From the NCBI RefSeq assembly GCF_001704415.2, contig NC_030811.1, positions 51,821,591 to 51,885,590 of the forward strand: a stretch of 64,000 nt of DNA, written 5' to 3'. A program made the translations under genes and the position numbers. Source of the stretch: Capra hircus. Its lineage: Eukaryota > Chordata > Mammalia > Artiodactyla > Bovidae. The notes below the pieces were generated by a model, which saw only the letters and a list, made by a program, of their open reading frames with translations, was not told the origin of the DNA and did not search any database. Of the stretch, positions 36,735 through 47,580 are shown in pieces; position 1 is the first letter of the stretch, and each line of letters starts with the position of its first letter.

Positions 36735-36925
36735 GATGGTAAAGAATCTGCCTGCAAGGTGGGAAACCTGAGTTCAGTGCCTAGATCAGGAAGATCCTCT
36801 GGAGAAGGGAGTGACTTCCCACTCTAGTATTCTTTGCTGGAGAATTCCATGAACAGAGGATCCTGGTGGACTACAGTCAGTGGGGTTGCAAAGATTCAAA
36901 CATGATTAAACAATTAACACTTTCA
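36735..36925 (+). mobile_element. Bov-tA SINE
   Basis: Contains GATGGTAAAGAATCTGCCTG, GGAGAATTCCATGAACAGAG and CTACAGTCAGTGGGGTTGCA. The first dozen bases of the head are missing. Confidence 0.9.
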
Positions 36926-37366
36926 CAGTACCCATTGTACTTTCTTAATTATCAGTGGTGCTTACTGACTTATGCCAGAAGAAGTGGGTGTTAACCTTTG
37001 TTAATATCATGAAAACTGTTTTGTCATTGGAGTAATAGTGGAAAGCAAGATGTGTTAAAAAAAAAAACCCCAAAGTGACTAATTTTGAAGTTTTTTCCTC
37101 ACTTTCGTTGCCTGCCCTCTGGTGGAGAAAGTCCTGAAATCATCCCAGAGTGTGTGAAAAGTCCAGGAGAAAAGTTAGTAATCGTTTAATTTAGTATTTA
37201 AAAAGTTTATTGTATGTTACCATTTCAGGTTTAGTTTTTATTCTTATAAAGTTTGGAGGGGACAAATGAGGGATTAAAATTTTAAGGCTAGATTTCTTAG
37301 AAATACACAAATTTGTATTTCTGATTATGTTTCTGTTTCTCAAAATATTTTATTATTGTTTCTAAG

Positions 37367-37515
37367 GCTCTTACTGAAGTCTCACAAAGTTTAAAAATGG
37401 AAAATGAAGAATTTAAGAAGAGATACAATGATGCTACGTCCAAAGCTCTCCAGCTTGAGGAAGATATTGTGTCAGTGACTCATAAAGCGATTGAAAAAGA
37501 AACTGAATTAGACAG
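37367..37515 (+). CDS. TAX1BP1: TAX1BP1 coding exon 5 (coiled coil)
   Basis: Acceptor TTGTTTCTAAG and donor GTATTT. It encodes residues 205-253 plus two bases of Ser254, starting ALTEVSQSLKMENEEFKK. Heptad leucines and alternating charges continue the coiled coil. The phase-2 end joins the next exon as AG|C. The donor is weaker than the other donors of this gene, and the following intron is very short. Confidence 0.97.
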
Positions 37516-37607
37516 GTATTTCTAATATTTTAAAAACATCTTCATGTTTTAAAAATGTTTTAAGAAAGTTTTTTTGTTTATGTTAATGTTATTTGACTTT
37601 AACTCAG
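37516..37607 (+). other. TAX1BP1 intron 6 (92 bp)
   Basis: GTATTT to TTTAACTCAG, only 92 bases, while most introns of this gene are kilobases long. No repeat fits in it. Its retention would break the frame. Confidence 0.93.
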
Positions 37608-37698
37608 CTTAAAGGACAAACTCAAAAAGGCACAGTATGAAAGAGAACAACTTGAATGTCAGTTGAAGACAGAAAAGGATGAGAAGGAACTTTATAAG
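37608..37698 (+). CDS. TAX1BP1: TAX1BP1 coding exon 6 (coiled coil)
   Basis: Acceptor TTAACTCAG and donor GTAATT. It encodes residues 254-284, reading (S)LKDKLKKAQYEREQLEC and ending KDEKELYK in phase 0. Length 91 bases; with exon 5 it makes exactly 80 codons. Highly charged coiled coil. Confidence 0.96.
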
Positions 37699-37734
37699 GT
37701 AATTTATTCCTTACATTTTTATTAGTTATCTTTT

Positions 37735-38215
37735 GCTGTGTAGCATATTGCCCCAAAACTTAGTGTTCAGGGATTTGGGAGCAATTTAGCTGAGTGTTTC
37801 TGGCTCAGAGTCTCTTGTGTAGCTGCAATCAAGATGTTGGCAAGGGCTGAAGTCAGCTAAAGGCTCTCAGTTAGAACTGGGGGATGTGCTGTCAGAGTGG
37901 CTCACTTACATGACTTTTGGCAGGAGGCCCTTCAGTTTCTTGGAATGTCGCCTCTTCGGTGGCTGTTTGAATGTCCCCACAGTATGGCAATCAACTTCCC
38001 TCAGAGTGAGCCGTACAAGGGAGAGCAAGGAGGAAATCAATGCATTTTATGACCTGGTCTGCAAGTTGAGCACTGATGCTTCTTCTTTATCTTGCTAATT
38101 AGAAGCAAGTCACTCCAGCTGATACTGGAGAGGGGAATTAGGCTCCACTTCTTTAAGAGAGGAGAATCAAAGGATTTGGGGATATATTTTAAACTACCTC
38201 ATTGTGTATAGTCCC
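37735..38215. mobile_element. Ancient interspersed repeat, family not assigned
   Basis: TTTTGCTGTGTAGCATATTG, GGCAAGGGCTGAAGTCAGCT, TGACTTTTGGCAGGAGGCCC and TTAGAAGCAAGTCACTCCAG follow the order of an old mammal-wide repeat that I have seen but cannot name with confidence. The 70-codon frame at 37886-38098 is part of it and not a gene. Confidence 0.55.
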
Positions 38216-38929
38216 TAAAAGTTTTCAGGAAGTTTAAGTTACTGCTGTTTTAGATACTTAGCAGGTAATGTATAATAAGTCAGGGATTTTTTAATGGTAA
38301 TAAGATAGCTGTTGATCAGGATTTGTGCGACTAATTTTCCCCTTTTAAGAATATATAAATGTTAGTGAGAGGATTAATTTATTTCAGTGATGATCATATT
38401 TTAGTTTGCCTTTTGGAATTATCTAAGAGACTTTCATTTTAAAAAAGGATTCTGTAGACAAATCTTCACCTTTTAGAGTTTTTTCTCCTTTCCTGTTTAA
38501 GCAGCTCTAAAATAGGATAGTGAGCGTTAGTTGTCAATATTGTGGATACATATTGGTACTTACTTATTTTAAGGGTTCTTAAGCAGTTCTTGAAGGCAGT
38601 TCCAGATTAGGAATTTCAAGAACATGCTGAGTTAAGTATTACTTGAATAGATTTAATCTCTTTATTAATTAGAAGAGAACAGCACTCATTTATATAATTA
38701 TGGTATATGTTAAAAATAAAACATAGCTTCATATATTCAGTATTTGAGAGTCTCGTCTCAGTTTGCACTAAAAATGTAGAATATGATTTATTTATTGCCA
38801 GTAGGTTTTCCACTCCTTCTTATTAAAAAATAACTATTCACTTATTTATATTTATTGATAAGCTTGGTGCCATCATTGGGTACCCAAGTATGAAATTCCA
38901 AATCTTTTCTGAGAATCACCTCTTTTTTT

Positions 38930-40800
38930 CTTCATTTTTATTGAGATACCATTGACATACAGTACTGTATAAGTTTATGGCATAAGCATAATGGTGTATA
39001 TCATGGAATGATTACCACAGTAAGTTTAGTGAACATTCATCATCTCATATAAAAGATTTTTTCCCCCTTGTGATGGGAACTCGAGGGATTTACTCTAAAT
39101 AACTTTCATCTATAACTTACAGTGGTGTTAAATTTTAGTTACCGTGTGATATGTTATATCCCTAGTACTTATTTATCTTTTAACTGTAAGTTTGTACTTT
39201 TTGATTACTTTTATCTAACGCTCCCTCCCTTCACCCTCTGTCTCAGGTAACCACAAATCTGACCTTTTTTTTCCATGAGTTTGTTTTTGAAGTTTAATTT
39301 GACCCCCACAAAACTATATTTAGTTCTGGGTGCACAGCATCATGATTTTATATTTTTATACATTTCAAAATGATCACCACAATAAGTCTAGCTACCACTT
39401 GTCACCATACAAAGGTATTGCATAATTACTGACTATATTCCACATGCTATATATTTCATACCTGTGACTGATTCTGTTTTTATAACTGTGTACCTGTTAA
39501 TCTTCCTTACCTGTTTCTCTAATCCCCCAGCCAGCAACCACTTGTTAGTTCTCTTCATCTGTCATTCTTTTTTATGTTCATTTGTTCTGTTTCTAGATAA
39601 TACATGTAAATGAAGTAGTATGGTGTTTGTCTTTGATTTATCTCACTTAGGTCCTTCCATGTTGTTGCAGATGGCACAGTTTTTCTTTTTTTATGGCTGA
39701 GTAATATACCTGTGTGTGTGTGTACACATACACACAGCGTCTTCTTTATCCTTTCATCTGTTGATGAGCACTTAGGTTGCTTTCATATCTTGGCTATTGT
39801 AGATAATACTGCAGTAAACATAGGGGTATTTATATCTTCTCAAATTAGTGTTTTGTTTTCTTCAGATAATATCCAGGAGTGGAATTGCTGGATCATATGG
39901 TTCTATTTTTTAACTTTTTGAGGAATCTCCCTACTGTTTCTCCATAGTGACTGCACCAATTTACATTCCCACCAGCAGTGTGGAGGGGTTCCCTTTTCTC
40001 CACATTCTTGCCAGTACTTGTTATTTGTTGTCTTTTTGTTAGTAGCCATTCTCAAGACTGAGGTGATGTATCATTGAGGTGAGGTGTTTGATTAGTATAT
40101 CCATGATGATTAGTGATCTTGAACACGTTTTCATTTGCCTGTTGATCTTCTGTATGTCTTCTTTGGGGAAATGCCTGTTCAGGTTCTCTGCCTGTTTTTT
40201 GATCGGGCTTGTTTTTTTGATATTGAGTTGTATGGGCTCTTTGTATATTTTGCATGTTAACTCCATGTTGATTGGATATACTTCAGGTATCTTTTCCCAT
40301 TCAGTAGGTGTCCTTTTCATTTTGTTGATAATTTCCTTTGCTGGGGAAAGGCTTTTTAGTTTGATGTAGTACCACTTGTTTTATTTTTGCCTTTGATTCG
40401 CTTGCCTGAGGAGGCATATCCAAAACTTTTTGCTAAGACCGATATCAAACAATCTACTGCCTTTGTTTTCTTCTAGAAGTTTTATGGTTTCAAGTTTTAC
40501 ATTTAAGTCTTTAATCCGTTTTGAGTTTATTTTTACATACATGGTGTGAGAAAGTAGCTTAGTTTGATTCTTTTGCATGTAGCTGTCTGGTTTCCCCAAC
40601 ACAGTTTGTTGAAGAAATTTTTTTTTCCCTGTTGTAATATTCTTGCCTCCTTTGTCATAGACTAATTGCTTATATGAGTGGGTTCATTTCTGGGCTCTCT
40701 GTTCTGTTGATCAGTGTGTCTGGTTTTGTCCACTACCATACTGTTTTGATTACTCTAGCTTTGTAGTGTACAAAGTATAGTTACTGTGATATATTGCATT
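38930..40800 (-). mobile_element. L1 LINE 3' portion, antisense (main part of an inverted L1)
   Basis: From the left come L1 3' UTR sequences (TATTGAGATACCATTGACAT, GTGAACATTCATCATCTC), then what looks like a second related 3' UTR block (39.29-39.55 kb). These are followed by the end of ORF2 in antisense (TCTTCTTTATCCTTTCATCTG-like, GGAATTGCTGGATCATATGG, TTTACATTCCCACCAGCAGT) out to CTCTAGCTTTGTAGTGTACA. The element then switches strand. Confidence 0.88.
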
Positions 40801-41650
40801 AAAAAATAAAGATTATATGATCATCTCAGTAGATGCAGGAAAAGCTATTGTCAAAATTCAACATATGTTTGTGATAAAACTTCTCAACAAAGTGGTTAAG
40901 AGAGAACATAGCTCAACATAATAAGAGTCATATACTACAAGGCTAACATCATAATGTACTCAGTGGTGAAAAGCTTGAAAAGTACTTCCTCCAAGATCAG
41001 GAACAAGACAAAAATACCCACTGTTATCACTTTTATTCAGCATAGTATTGGAAGTCATAGCCATCGTGATCAGACAAAGAAAAGGAATTCAAATTGCAAA
41101 GGAAGTAGTAAAACTGTCACTATTTGCGGGTGACATTATACAGAAAATCCTAAAGATGCCACTGAAAACTTGCTGTTCATCAGTGGGTTTGGTCAGGTTG
41201 CAAGATACAAAAATAATACACAGAATAATAATAATCATCTGCATTTCTGTATACTAACAGCAAACTCTTGGAAAGAGAAATTAAGAAAACAATCCCATTT
41301 ACAGTCAAAAAGGGTAAAATGTCTAGGAATAAATCTAATGAATAAAAGCCCTGTAGTGAGAAAACAGACAATGATGAAGAAAAAAATGAAGGTAACACAT
41401 ATGGAAAGATACACTGTGCTCATGGATTGGAAGAATTAACATTGTTAAAATGACCATACTATCCAATCTACAGATTCATTGCATTCTATCAAAATATCAA
41501 TGATATTTTTCACAGAACTAGAACAAATAATTCTAAAATCTGTATGGAAAAACAAAAGACCCTGAATAGTCAAAACAGTCTGGAGAAAAACAGCTGGAGG
41601 TATCAGGCTCCCTTATTTCAAACTATACCACGAAACTACAGTTGTTTCCT
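40801..41650 (+). mobile_element. L1 ORF2 portion, sense (inverted 5' part of the same L1)
   Basis: Reads as sense ORF2: ATCTCAGTAGATGCAGGAAA, TACTTCCTCCAAGATCAGGA, TAAAATGTCTAGGAATAAAT and ACAGCTGGAGGTATCAGGCT, ending CACGAAACTACAG. That end point is the reverse complement of where the antisense part stops (CTTTGTAG), so the two pieces meet at the same place in ORF2. This is the pattern left by twin priming. Confidence 0.85.
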
Positions 41651-41816
41651 TCTTATTTGGGGGTTAGTTAATTCTTTTTTAATCTTTAAAAATTTTTGCT
41701 TTGAAAATTAAAAAAAAAATCGAGTCTACTGTGCACCTCATTGCAGAACATAGAAACGTTTGCATGTTTATGGGTTATACCCATTCTGTTTCTTGGCACA
41801 GCCATCTTCAGAGCAT

Positions 41817-41834
41817 GAGAGAGAGAGAGAGAGA
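41817..41834. repeat. (GA)n microsatellite
   Basis: Nine GA units in a row, followed by GAAAGGGAAA. Confidence 0.95.
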
Positions 41835-41871
41835 AAGGGAAATATTAACAATACTGATATCTAAGCAAAGT

Positions 41872-41950
41872 TGCAGCTGCATACTGCAGTTGAAAGTTGC
41901 AGTATGCAGTTGCATACAGTATGTTTTTAAAAACTACTTTCAACTGCAGT
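41872..41950. repeat. Overlapping inverted repeats (alternative hairpins)
   Basis: Bases 41872-41888 pair with 41898-41914 (16 of 17) over a 9-base loop. Bases 41883-41897, which overlap the first arm and loop, pair perfectly (15 of 15) with 41936-41950. The two hairpins exclude each other. The area is also rich in TGCAG words. Confidence 0.9.
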
Positions 41951-42538
41951 TTAAATTTTAAAGATACTTGTTATAGAATTTGATTTGCATATGTACTGTG
42001 AATAGCAGCAGCCAGAGTTCCTGGGAAAAATCAATATAGTTGGGTTAATTAGTCAATAAATGTATTTTTAGGCACATAGGAAGTAAATGACAGTACTTTT
42101 TCCATAAGCAAGAAATTTAATTGCTTAAGGTATCATTCTTGAATGTACTTTGTTTTTCTTGAATCTGGTCATACCTTTATATATGAATATGCCTGTAACA
42201 CGTTTCCCCAAAAGAACAACCAAATTCATTTGTAATTTTAAAGAGAACTAATGTAAAATTAGTAAAAGGGAAGATTTTAGAGATCAGGTAATGTTAGACC
42301 TTAGAATTAATCTCTATGGAAAACTAAAACAACAATAGCAAAACTCAGAAAAGTTGTGTTCTGCTTCCATATACTTGGGAAATCATTTGGCAGAATTTGC
42401 TTTCCTGACTCCTTGCTTAGTGAGTTTTTCCTTTTCTTGATCATATTTGGGTTAGAGATAAATAGTGATACTTTAAATTATTGAGTAACTTAGGCTGTGG
42501 AGTTAGAATATTCTTGGCATTTTCCATCACTGTTTCAG

Positions 42539-42724
42539 GTACATTTGAAGAATACAGAAATAGAAAATACCAAGCTTCTGTCAGAGGTCCAGACTTTAAA
42601 GAATTTAGATGGGAACAAAGAAAACATGATTACTCATTTCAAAGATGAGATTAGCAGACTACAGTTCTCATTGGCTGAAAAGGAGAATCTGCAAAGGACC
42701 TTGTTGCTTACAACCTCAAGTAAG
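42539..42724 (+). CDS. TAX1BP1: TAX1BP1 coding exon 7 (coiled coil)
   Basis: Acceptor ACTGTTTCAG and donor GTAAGT. It encodes residues 285-346 (62 codons, phase 0/0), starting VHLKNTEIENTKLLSEVQ and ending LLLTTSSK. Continues the central coiled coil. Skipping it would keep the frame. Confidence 0.97.
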
Positions 42725-42859
42725 GTAAGTACTTTTGCAGTATGCATTTGAAGATTGTAAAATATTATCTCTGTTAAATGTATACAGTGTGGATTTTGTT
42801 TTTACTCTTTACTCCCCTCAACTTCTAAAAGTTCAGACTTCTAGAAGAGCTGAAAGAAC

Positions 42860-44260
42860 AGAAAATTGAATACATATATCCTTCAGTATTTTGCTACCTT
42901 TATCTCTCCCATTTATATGCCCCCCACAAGCCATTTGAAAGTCAGTTGTAGGCATTGACATTTCATCCTAAATATTTTTTAAAGTCTCTCTTATCAACAG
43001 TTACATTCTTCTGTAGATCCATAATACCTAAGAAATGTCACCTAAGAAATTTTATATTGATATGATAATAGTCATACTTGTATATGGGGCTTCCCAGGTG
43101 GTGCTAGTGGTAAAGAATCCATCTGCCAGTGCAGGAGACACGAGACGTGGGTTTGATCCCTGGGTTGGGAAGATCCCCTAGAGTATAGGAAATGGCAACC
43201 CACTCCAGTATTCTTGCCTGGAAAAATTCCAGGTCCAGAGGATCTTGGTGGTCCATGGGGTCACAAAAGAGTTGGACACGACAGCATGCATGTGCACACG
43301 CAGGCACACACACACACATGTATGTAGTTTTAGTCCACATTAAAATTAGTCCACTTATATTTTTGTATAACCTTTAAAATTTCTTGATCCTGGGTAGTCA
43401 GAAATCATACATTAATGATTACTGTTATATTCTCGGTCTGCTTTAATACAGAACAGTGTCCTTAAACCTTTTGTCTGTGATGACATCGATAGTTTTGAAG
43501 AATTCAGACTTGTCTGAGAGAATGTTCTATATTCTAATTTTGTCTGTTGTTTCCTCATGACTAGATTCCAGTTACATAGTTTTGGCAAGAAAAAGATGTT
43601 TTGTACATTCTGTTGCAGTTACATCAGAAGTCATAGAATACCAGTTCCTTTCTTTCTGATGTTAGGTTTAATCTATTGTTTAAAGTTATGTCTGCTTATC
43701 TCTCCGTTACGTTGGTGTCTTTCCTTCTTTGTGATTTATTGAATAATCTGGGATAATACTTCGAGATCATGTGAACATCCTTCTCCGCAATACTCTTTGA
43801 CCAGTGTTTTTTATACTTCGATGATCCTTACCTGTATCAGTTATTACATTAATGATTGCAAAGTGGTGATTTTAAAAAGTTGTCATTCCCTCTATGTTTA
43901 TTAGTAGGTATTCTTTTATAATGAGGTGGTTCCCTTTTGTTCTATTCCTTTTTTTAAAAAAATCACTATAGACTCCTTGATTAATTTTTGTTCAGTATAT
44001 TATACCTCATCATTCTTTTTTATCTTAAGTTGTCCTATAGCTAGGGGGGAGCCTTTTCAGACCTATATTTGTATCTTTCTGATATATTCCCCCTAATGCT
44101 TTGAATACTTCCTCGTTTTGTGGTTAGAACTTTGTGATAGGTTTTAGTTTTAGGTTCAGACCTAAATCTGGTATTACCGATTTCTCCAAAGAGCCTGATT
44201 TTTTTTTTTCACATTCGAGAAAGGTATTTCGAAACCAAGAACTGAATCCTTTTGCTCCTT
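42860..44260 (-). mobile_element. Old L1 fragment(s), antisense, with nested Bov-tA
   Basis: TATATCCTTCAGTATTTTGC, AAAGTCAGTTGTAGGCATTG and CCTTAAACCTTTTGTCTGTG, then TTTCCTCATGACTAGATTCC and AACCAAGAACTGAATCC, suggest an old L1M-type 3' region. Borders are uncertain. The Bov-tA at 43.08 kb interrupts it. Confidence 0.5.
43084..43320 (+). mobile_element. Bov-tA SINE ending in a (CA)n tail
   Basis: GGGGCTTCCCAGGTGGTGCT head, GTTTGATCCCTGGGTTGGGA body and GAGTTGGACACGACAGCATG end, followed by a CA-rich microsatellite to 43318. Confidence 0.93.
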
Positions 44261-44387
44261 TGCACTTTAATTAGATATTTTAAGTCTTAAATTTATATTG
44301 ATATCTCCAATTCAAATCCAGTATTTCCTAGGGGTCTTCTTTATCTTCCTCCTTTCCATACTTAGGTATACCTTCTCCCAGCTTCCA

Positions 44388-44692
44388 AAAGTGAAAGTGA
44401 AAGTCACTCAGTTGTATCCGACTCTTTGCGACCCCAAGGGAATTCTCCAGGTCAGAATACTGGAGTGGGTAGTCTTTCCTTTCTCCAGGGGATCTTCCCA
44501 ACCCAGGGATGGAAACCAGGTCTCTTGCTTTGCAGGCAGATTCTTTACCAGCTGGGCACAAGGGAGGCCCAAGAATACTGGAGTGGGTAGCCTATCCCTT
44601 CTCCAGTGGATCTTCCTGACCCAGGAATTGAACCGGTATCTCCTGCATTGCAGGTGGATTCTTTACCAACTGAGCTATCAGGGAAGCCCCCA
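44388..44692 (-). mobile_element. Bov-tA SINE, dimeric, antisense
   Basis: GTGAAAGTCACTCAGTTGTA opens a full reversed Bov-tA. A second 3'-clipped unit (AGAATACTGGAGTGGGTAGC to GAGCTATCAGGGAAGCCC) follows directly at about 44.57 kb. Confidence 0.9.
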
Positions 44693-44731
44693 CAGCTTTC
44701 AAATGTTATATTTATTCATGTTGTTTAACCA

Positions 44732-44940
44732 GCTTCCCTGGTGGCTTGGATGATAATCTTCCTGCAATGCAGGTGACCCGGGTTTTGATCTCTGGGTTAG
44801 GAAAATCCCCTGAAGAAAGAAATGGCTACTCACTCCAGTATTCTTGCCTGGAGGATCCCATGGACAGAGGAGACTAGAGGGCTATACAGACCATGGACCT
44901 GCAAAGAGTCGGACACAGTTGAGTGACTAACACTTTAACT
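44732..44940 (+). mobile_element. Bov-tA SINE
   Basis: GCTTCCCTGGTGGCTTGGAT head, CTTGCCTGGAGGATCCCATG and GCAAAGAGTCGGACACAGTT. It stands only about 40 bases from the antisense dimer at 44.39-44.69 kb, so the two can pair. Confidence 0.93.
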
Positions 44941-45069
44941 TTTTCAACTAGCTGCACACACCATTAGTTTCAGAATTATTATCTCAACAGCATTTCCATC
45001 AGTATCTCTGCTAAATAAAAACTAAGATTTTCCAGATTTTATCTTAATATATTCACTAAGGGTGTAGAG

Positions 45070-45470
45070 AGTTCAGTCCAGTCGCTCAGTCACGTCCGAC
45101 TCTTTGCGACCCTGTGGACAGCAGCACACCAGGCCTCCCTGTCCATCACCAACTCCCGGAGCTTGCTCAGACTCATGTCTACCGAGCTGGTGATGCCATC
45201 CAGCCATCTCATCCTCTGTTGTCCCCTTCTCCCGCCTTCAGTCTTGCCCAGCATCAGGGTCTTTTCCAGTGAGTCAGTTCTTCGCATCAGGTGGCTAAAG
45301 TATTGGAGTTTCAGCTTCAGCATTGGTCCTTCCAATGAATTCAGGACTGATTTCCTTTAGGATTGACTGGTTGATTTTCCTTCAGTCCAAGGGACAAGAG
45401 TCTTCACCAACACCACAGTTCAAAAGCCTCAATTCTTTGGCGCTCAGCTTTCTTTATAGTCCAGCTCTAT
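45070..45470 (-). mobile_element. BovB LINE 3' fragment
   Basis: From the reversed 3' end TTCAGTCCAGTCGCTCAGTC to CTTTCTTTATAGTCCAGCTC. About 400 bases; the ORF is clipped and shifted. Confidence 0.93.
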
Positions 45471-45714
45471 ATTGACAGGGGCTCTGGGTGCAGCAGACTT
45501 GCGTCACACAGCCTGTGGCGTAAGGATGTACAGAGTATCAGGTTCAAAAGTTACTTGAATTAATTTTTTTAAACATTTATATTACGCATTTGTAATACAG
45601 TTCAGTTTTTTGTTTTTATTCTTGTAATCTTTTAATTTTATTTCTTGAATATGTAAAATAGTTGTATCATTCAGAAGTCAAAATGAAATAAAAAATTTAC
45701 TTTTCCTTAAAAAC

Positions 45715-45840
45715 CCTTTCTTGGGGTGGGAGGAAGGTTCATGAGGGAGGGAACATATGTATACCTGTGACTGATTCATGTTGATGTATGGCAGAAACCA
45801 ACACAATATTGTAATTATCCTCCAATTAAAAATAAATTAT
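45715..45840 (+). mobile_element. Ruminant L1 3' end, sense
   Basis: Contains GGGAGGAAGGTTCATGAGGG, ACTGATTCATGTTGATGTAT and TCCAATTAAAAATAAATTAT, the last 120 bases of a ruminant L1 on the + strand. The other short ruminant L1 3' ends in the window are antisense. Confidence 0.85.
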
Positions 45841-45966
45841 AAAAACCCTATCTTACCTGTTTTCATAGGTAAAGCATTTTCTTTAGTTTCCAGTATATTA
45901 TTATTGTTTGTTTTTACAAAAATAAACTTGGTGCATGTGTGTGCGTGCACATACCCTTCTCTGTCT

Positions 45967-46178
45967 CCTTTCTTTAAGTGAAAGTGGCTCAGTTGTGTCC
46001 AACTCTTTGTGACCCCGTAGACTCTATAGTCCATGGAATTCTGCAGGCCAGAATACTAGAGTGGTTAGCCTTTCCCTTCTGCAGGGCATCTTCCCAACCC
46101 AGGGATCGAACCCAGGTCTTGCACATTGCATGTGGATTCTTTACCATCTGAGCCACAAGGGAAGCCCCCTTTCTTTAA
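45967..46178 (-). mobile_element. Bov-tA SINE with target-site duplication
   Basis: Complete reversed Bov-tA from GTGAAAGTGGCTCAGTTGTG to GAGCCACAAGGGAAGCC. CCTTTCTTTAA is repeated exactly at 45967-45977 and 46168-46178. Confidence 0.94.
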
Positions 46179-46789
46179 AGGGGGATATTGTTTATACTCT
46201 TTTTCCCTTTGCTTTTCTTTTCCTTTTGCTTTTCTTGAACTATATATAGATGAGAAATCATTCCCTATCAGTTCATAGAGATATTCCCATTAAAAAAAGA
46301 ATGGGTATAAATACTATGTTGTATAAATTTAATTTGATTTATTCATTATAATTGGAATAGTTTTATGTGATTTTCAGTAGTTTGCTATTGAATACACTCA
46401 GATACAGTTAATGAAATACTTAAAACATCAGATATGCGTGACATTTAGGATTAATGGTTAAGACTCCAGTTACTTTTCAGGGTATTGAATGTAGCAGATT
46501 GCAAATGGAAACGTGAGAAGTATAAAAGCAATACAAAATCATGGTTATAAAAGAAGTTCAAGTAGTATGTGAAGAGTACAAGATAAAAGTAACTCTTTTA
46601 TTTCCCAGATATATCATTATAGAATTTCTCATTTTCCTAGAAATCTTAATGTTTGTATAATATTTATACTTTAACAAAAATGTGACTACATATAGTGTTA
46701 CAAAAACTTTAAAAATTGATAGACTGTCTGGACATCTTGCAGTATGAGTACACATGAAGATCTTCCTCATTCATTAGAACAGTTTAATA

Positions 46790-46907
46790 GGGAATCCCCT
46801 AGTGGTCCAATGGTTAGGACTCAACGCTTCTCCACTGGCAGGAGTCCAGGTTTAATCCCTGGAACTCAGATCCTATAAGCTGCATGGATAGGAAAAAAAA
46901 AAAAAGT
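46790..46907 (+). mobile_element. CHR-2-like SINE
   Basis: GGAATCCCCTAGTGGTCCAA head, GGTTTAATCCCTGGAACTCA body, and a 13-base A tail after GGATAGG. Confidence 0.88.
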
Positions 46908-46961
46908 ACAACAGCAGCTTTGAAATCTCTCTTTTTATTAAATAGCTGTATAGTATGTAAT

Positions 46962-47580
46962 GTAGTGGAAACGGTGTTAGACTTTATTTTTGGGGGCTCC
47001 AAAATTGCTGCAGATGTTGATTGCAGCCATGAAATTAGAAGACGCTTACTCCTTGGAAGAAAAGTTATGACCAACCTAGATAGCATATTCAAAAGCAGAG
47101 ACATTACTTTGCTAACAAAGGTCTGTCTAGTCAAGGCTATGATTTTTCCAGTGGTCATGTATGCATGTGAGAGTTGTACTGAGAAGAAAGCTGAGTGCCG
47201 AAGAATTGATGCTTTTGAACTGTGATGTTGGAGAAGACTCTTGAGAGTCCTTGGACTGCAGGGAGATCCAGCCAGTCCATCCTAAAGGAGATGAGTCCTG
47301 GGTGTTCATTGGAAGGTCTGATGCTAAAGCTGAAACTCCAGTACTTTGGCCACCTCATGCGAAGAGTTGACTCATTGGAAAAGACTCTGATGTTGGGAGG
47401 GATTGGGGGCAGGAGGAAAAGGGGACGACAGAGGATGAGATGGCTGGATAGCATCACCGACTCGATGGATGTTGAGTTTGAGTGAACTCCGGGAGTTGGT
47501 GATGGACAGGGAGGCCTGGCCTGCTACAATTCATGGGGTTGCAAAGAGTTGGACACGACCGAGCTACTGAACTGAACTGA
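46962..47580 (+). mobile_element. BovB LINE 3' fragment
   Basis: From TAGTGGAAACGGTGTTAGAC to the intact GAGCTACTGAACTGAACTGA end. It starts at nearly the same BovB position as the copy at 35.3 kb. Frames contain HEIRRRLLLGRKVMTN and KLKLQYFGHLMRRVDS but are broken by shifts. Confidence 0.94.

Larger units (their letters stand above)
22838..37366 (+). other. TAX1BP1 intron 5 (14.5 kb)
   Basis: The largest intron seen. It holds L1 pieces at 23.56, 27.29-28.86 and 33.64-34.33 kb, a Bov-tA set at 24.0, 26.0, 26.7 and 36.7 kb, CHR-2-like copies at 24.3 and 27.4 kb, two - strand BovB copies in a row (28.9-33.6 kb) and a + strand BovB at 35.3 kb. Unique-looking stretches without recognisable content lie at 22.85-23.55, 24.4-25.95, 34.35-35.3 and 35.95-36.5 kb. 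Confidence 0.9.
37699..42538 (+). other. TAX1BP1 intron 7 (4.8 kb)
   Basis: Contains an old interspersed repeat at 37.74-38.2 kb, a rearranged L1 at 38.93-41.65 kb, a GA microsatellite and a cluster of short inverted repeats at 41.87-41.95 kb. 38.25-38.9 kb and 41.95-42.5 kb show nothing I recognise. Confidence 0.9.

Noticed and set aside
44298..44753. A 151-codon open frame on the + strand
   Set aside because: Most of it lies over an antisense Bov-tA dimer; the translated words recur at other SINEs in the window.
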